A stretch of 8,348 nucleotides of DNA from Thermoplasmata archaeon. Lineage in GTDB: Archaea; Thermoplasmatota; Thermoplasmata; Thermoplasmatales; Thermoplasmataceae. The stretch covers positions 1 to 8,348 of the forward strand of contig JAJZNS010000082.1 in NCBI GenBank assembly GCA_021811635.1, read 5' to 3'. This document shows, piece by piece, positions 6,015 to 8,348 of the stretch (its first letter is position 1; the number at the start of each line of letters is the position of its first letter). The notes under the pieces are model-generated. The model was not told the origin of the DNA, ran no database searches, and was given only the letters and a program-made list of their open reading frames with translations. A program made the position numbers and the translations under genes.

Positions 6015-6989
6015 TCAGAGTCTGGGATTGCCATCAACAACAAGGAACCTGCCGATGGTATTCATCGATCTGGACCAGACGGAACTCCTCTTTTCCATCA
6101 GTTTTAGCTCAGACCTGCCCACTCGCAGTTTGATATCCCTCCCTCCAGGTACAAAGTTCAGGTAGTCAGTGAATATGATCGATTCGACAATAGCTTCCAT
6201 GAGCTTCACATAACCCGCATCTTCCAGCAGCAATGAACGCGCAGGTGATTTCCTCCTTCGCGCCAGTAGCGCTTTCACGTAACGTGATATCCTGATTCCC
6301 GGCGCGGATTCCTTCATCATGAGTATCAGGTCACCCCTGCTGAGATTGGCGCTTCTCCTCAGCAGTTCCACCTCCTTGAAGCTCAATACGCCCGATCCGA
6401 TCTCGGAGGAAAATATTGAATCCATTGATTCCGGTTCGAAAAAGCTGAGCGATCGGCTGCCTGTGGGGCATGCGATTATCCCGGCAAGAGATGAAGCCTT
6501 CTCATAAAAATCAAGGAGGGAATATCTCCCGTAGTTGCCGAGACCTCCTGCAGAGATAAGCATCGACCTGGGGAAGACTGTCAGGTCGGATATCAGTAGT
6601 CTCCTCTCATTGCGCCAAAAATATTCTGCTACAATGTCTGCAATCCACAGATCTGTGGGAATTCTGGAGGAAAAGAAGGATATGTATGTGGTGCTCGCCA
6701 GTTCTGTCAAAAATGCAAGTGCGCCTTTCCTGCTTCCCACGGGATAAATGCTTATCCTGTAATCATATGATTCCATTGAAACCTTGAGGGAATCCTGTTC
6801 ACCTTTGACTGCAGGCAGCAGAATCTCAAAATCGAGGCCAGCCTCCTCTCCGAGTTTGATTATGGGATCAAGGATGCTGCGGAAACCCGAGGCAGTGACG
6901 GGAGAATCAGGGATAAAAGTGACTGACTTGGGAAATTCCCTGATCGCGGCCAGGGTCTGGCCGTCAGAAAGTATGTCCTGGTAGCTCAA
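6015..6989 (-). CDS. Unrecognised protein of about 324 aa, probable TTG start
   Basis: I do not recognise this protein. It looks soluble, with alternating hydrophobic strand-like and helical segments (SVTFIPDSP, FEILLPA, YRISIYPVG, TYISFFSS, RLLISDLTVF, SMLISAGG, AGIIACP). That suggests one or two alpha/beta domains, followed by a helical basic stretch (RYVKALLARRRKSPARS) and a C-terminal beta/basic region ending VVDGNPRL. There is a single cysteine (in ACPTGSRS) in the chosen frame, and no Walker, zinc or catalytic motif that I can name. The frame is open to 7244, but that part crosses two promoters and overlaps the divergent permease. The TTG at 6989 is preferred because CATATAC lies about 25 bp upstream. 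The nearest in-frame ATG would remove roughly 70 residues including apparent structured segments. The existence of the gene is fairly firm; start and function are not. Confidence 0.68.
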   Translation of the reverse strand: MSYQDILSDGQTLAAIREFPKSVTFIPDSPVTASGFRSILDPIIKLGEEAGLDFEILLPAVKGEQDSLKVSMESYDYRISIYPVGSRKGALAFLTELASTTYISFFSSRIPTDLWIADIVAEYFWRNERRLLISDLTVFPRSMLISAGGLGNYGRYSLLDFYEKASSLAGIIACPTGSRSLSFFEPESMDSIFSSEIGSGVLSFKEVELLRRSANLSRGDLILMMKESAPGIRISRYVKALLARRRKSPARSLLLEDAGYVKLMEAIVESIIFTDYLNFVPGGRDIKLRVGRSELKLMEKRSSVWSRSMNTIGRFLVVDGNPRL

Positions 6990-7010
6990 CAGGATAGTAT
7001 TTACTAAGGG

Positions 7011-7018
7011 GTATATGA
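7011..7018 (-). promoter_or_regulatory. TATA-like promoter of the 324-aa protein gene
   Basis: On the minus strand TCATATAC is centred about 25-26 bp upstream of the in-frame TTG at 6989. It is the strongest A/T-rich element in the 111-bp divergent region for this strand and is the main reason for placing the start at TTG. Confidence 0.45.
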
Positions 7019-7069
7019 GCTTGTCCCGCTGTACTCCCGGCGATGCAGGAACCGGTAAACAGCGAAATG

Positions 7070-7077
7070 CTATTTTA
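7070..7077 (+). promoter_or_regulatory. TATA-like promoter of the ABC exporter operon
   Basis: CTATTTTA, preceded by GCGAAATG, which resembles the archaeal TFB element, is centred about 27 bp upstream of the GTG at 7101. It predicts a leaderless permease transcript starting at a GTG codon. Confidence 0.6.
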
Positions 7078-7100
7078 CCACCGGCAGCATACACCTGCAA

Positions 7101-7931
7101 GTGTCGCCTATTCAGAAAACGTACTGGATTTTCAGGTATTATTTCGTGAGCTTTTACCGATCCAGAAGTTTTTACTTCATGCTTTCGGTGATAACCATTG
7201 CAGGTGTCCTGCTCACTTACCTCACAATGAAGTATTTCCTGCACTATTCAGGAATTTCCATCTTCCAGGGGGTATCCTCACTTCTCAGTGAACAGCAGAT
7301 TCTCGGTTTCATATGGACATATGTTGGATCGTACATTCCAGTGTTCGCTGCAGTGTTCTTCGGATCATCCGCCATTTCAGGTGAGATTGAATCCAGGTCA
7401 GCCTATTCCGTATTTCCACTGCCCGTTTCCAGAACTTCCCTGATGATTGGAAAGTATTTTGCCTCACTGCTGGCAGGCTTTCTCATCGTCATCTATTATT
7501 ATGCTTTCTTTGCGGTAAATTCCATCATCGTACTTGGCACGCTTGATGCCGGCACTTTCATGCTGTCACTCGCTCTTTCGCTGGCGTTTCTTTCGTCTCT
7601 GCTTTCCCTGACGTACCTTGTCAGCACCCTGTTCAACAGGGCCACTTACTCATACATAACTGTATTCATTATCTACTTCCTAATTTTCACAGCGTTGAAC
7701 TATGTTATTCAACTGCTTTACAACTATTTTCCCTTCTACCTGCTTAACAACACCTCAACAGTGATCTCCAGGGTCTACCTGAACTTCAACCCCAGCAGCC
7801 TTTTCCTCAGCCAGAACATTTTACCGCTGTCAATGGGTGAGGCAATTCTGTACACCGGTGTTATCTTTGCATACACATTTATTTGCTTCATAGCCGCAGT
7901 TTTCATATTCCAGGAAAAGGAGGTGAAATGA
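7101..7931 (+). CDS. ABC-2 type transporter permease
   Basis: The 276-residue membrane protein has about six hydrophobic helices (near 25-45, 70-92, 118-142, 152-177, 184-206 and 248-270). The motif FFGSSAISGEIESRSAYSVF (86-105), followed by PLPVSRTSLMIGKYFA, is typical of ABC-2 permeases. There, the SGE-containing segment precedes the coupling helix and the 'P-x-SR' stretch. Such permeases pair with one DrrA/NatA-like ATPase and export drugs, lipids, ions or peptides; the substrate here cannot be inferred. The N-terminus is a cytoplasmic amphipathic segment (WIFRYYFVSFYRSRSF) followed by helix 1. The start is GTG at 7101, supported by a TATA-like box about 27 bp upstream. It is the first gene of an operon; the ATPase starts 1 nt after its stop, with the ribosome-binding site lying in its last codons. 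Confidence 0.9.
   Translation: MSPIQKTYWIFRYYFVSFYRSRSFYFMLSVITIAGVLLTYLTMKYFLHYSGISIFQGVSSLLSEQQILGFIWTYVGSYIPVFAAVFFGSSAISGEIESRSAYSVFPLPVSRTSLMIGKYFASLLAGFLIVIYYYAFFAVNSIIVLGTLDAGTFMLSLALSLAFLSSLLSLTYLVSTLFNRATYSYITVFIIYFLIFTALNYVIQLLYNYFPFYLLNNTSTVISRVYLNFNPSSLFLSQNILPLSMGEAILYTGVIFAYTFICFIAAVFIFQEKEVK
7919..7926 (+). promoter_or_regulatory. Strong Shine-Dalgarno site of the ABC ATPase
   Basis: GGAGGTGA is a full match to the anti-Shine-Dalgarno end of archaeal 16S rRNA and lies 6 nt before the ATG at 7933. It is embedded in the codons for the permease C-terminus (KEVK). It sets the ATPase start and rules out the ATG at 7928, which hits a stop after four codons. Confidence 0.85.
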
Positions 7932-7932
7932 A

Positions 7933-8348
7933 ATGGAACTGATTGCAGATTCGCTGACCCGCAGATACGGAACGGTTGTCGCGCTTGCCGGCCTCAGCCT
8001 GCGGATCGAGAATCCGGGTGTGTTCGTGATCCTCGGTCCCAACGGTGCCGGAAAGACCACGTTCATGAAGATTATCACCGGGCTTGTGAAGCCATCGGCT
8101 GGAAGCCTGAAAATCAACGGGCTGGATTCATGGGGTGATCACTCAAAGGTGTCAGAAGGGATTGGCGCCCTGATAGAGCAGCCGGAATTCCATCCCTATA
8201 TGACAGGCAGGGAAATTCTCGAATTTCACTCAAGAGTAAAGGGGATTTCTGGAATCGGCGCTGAAGTGGAAAGAGTGGCTGGCATTACAGAGATTTCGGA
8301 ATATCTGGACAGGAAAAGCGGAGGATATTCCAGGGGGATGAAACAGCG
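7933..8348 (+). CDS. ABC transporter ATP-binding protein, 3' end outside the window
   Basis: The first 139 residues (starting MELIADSLTRRYG) are present, and the gene runs off the right edge. The Walker A loop is GPNGAGKTT (35-43), the Q-loop is at Q83 in IEQPEF, and the ABC signature is the variant GGYSRGMKQR (130-139). That variant is common in ATPases that serve ABC-2 permeases (DrrA/NatA type) in place of strict LSGGQ. Walker B, the D-loop and the H-loop must lie beyond 8348. It powers export through the permease encoded 1 nt upstream, acting as a homodimer on the cytoplasmic face; that stoichiometry is family knowledge. The unreached 3' end may hold further operon members that would hint at substrate. 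Confidence 0.95.
   Translation, partial: MELIADSLTRRYGTVVALAGLSLRIENPGVFVILGPNGAGKTTFMKIITGLVKPSAGSLKINGLDSWGDHSKVSEGIGALIEQPEFHPYMTGREILEFHSRVKGISGIGAEVERVAGITEISEYLDRKSGGYSRGMKQ

Noticed and set aside
6990..7244. N-terminal extension of the 324-aa protein up to an ATG at 7244
   Set aside because: It runs antisense through the first codons of the divergent permease and across both promoters of the gap, and has no domain-like character.
7830..8117. 95-codon minus-strand frame across the permease-ATPase junction
   Set aside because: It is antisense to the strong Shine-Dalgarno site and the Walker A region of the ATPase; a shadow only.
1..8348. Search for CRISPR repeats, IS elements, toxin-antitoxin, defence or integrase genes
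   Set aside because: No regularly spaced repeats, terminal inverted repeats, transposase or nuclease motifs were seen. The tRNA at the left edge has no visible attachment-site duplication within the window, and codon use looks even across genes.

Overview
This window reads as a piece of archaeal chromosome. Eight transcription units can be placed. Seven of them begin with an A/T-rich TATA-like box centred about 25-28 bp upstream of the chosen start codon, with no room for a leader. Genes inside the units instead carry Shine-Dalgarno-like sites. Arginine is often AGG/AGA, isoleucine is often ATA, and base composition is near half G+C by eye. The serine tRNA has discriminator G and no encoded CCA. 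Together with a two-cysteine GAF-type methionine sulfoxide reductase and heavy leaderless use, this suggests Thermoplasmata (Thermoplasmatales and relatives). That assignment is inference, since no rRNA or other phylogenetic marker is present.

Layout. At the left edge, on the minus strand, a 52-aa protein gene is followed after 5 nt by tRNA-Ser(GCU). Diverging from it is a five-helix membrane protein resembling the CcdC/DUF1453 family. It converges, with a 2-nt gap, on a full-length DUF255/thioredoxin-like protein (YyaL/SPATA20 type, CxxC active site). About 100 bp of divergent promoter separates that gene from an ArsB-type arsenite efflux permease. Then come two tandem histidine-phosphatase paralogues in a two-gene operon. 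Converging on them from the right are a GAF-domain free methionine-(R)-sulfoxide reductase and an unrecognised 324-aa protein. From the far side of that gene's promoter region an ABC-2 exporter operon runs off the right edge: permease, then ATPase, whose 3' part is outside the window.

How the genes fit together. The only clear functional units are the ABC exporter pair and the phosphatase pair. A loose thiol, oxidant and metal-stress theme (ArsB, thioredoxin-like DUF255, methionine sulfoxide reductase, possibly CcdC-like) is visible, but these genes sit in separate transcription units and the theme may be chance. Intergenic gaps are short, none reaching 300 bp, and no IS element, CRISPR array, integrase or repeat family is seen. 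I did not find a convincing new multi-gene system. The points most worth checking are the mRNA-tRNA arrangement at the left edge, the regular leaderless promoter geometry and its one exception (arsB), the diverged partner in the phosphatase pair, and the unrecognised 324-aa protein.
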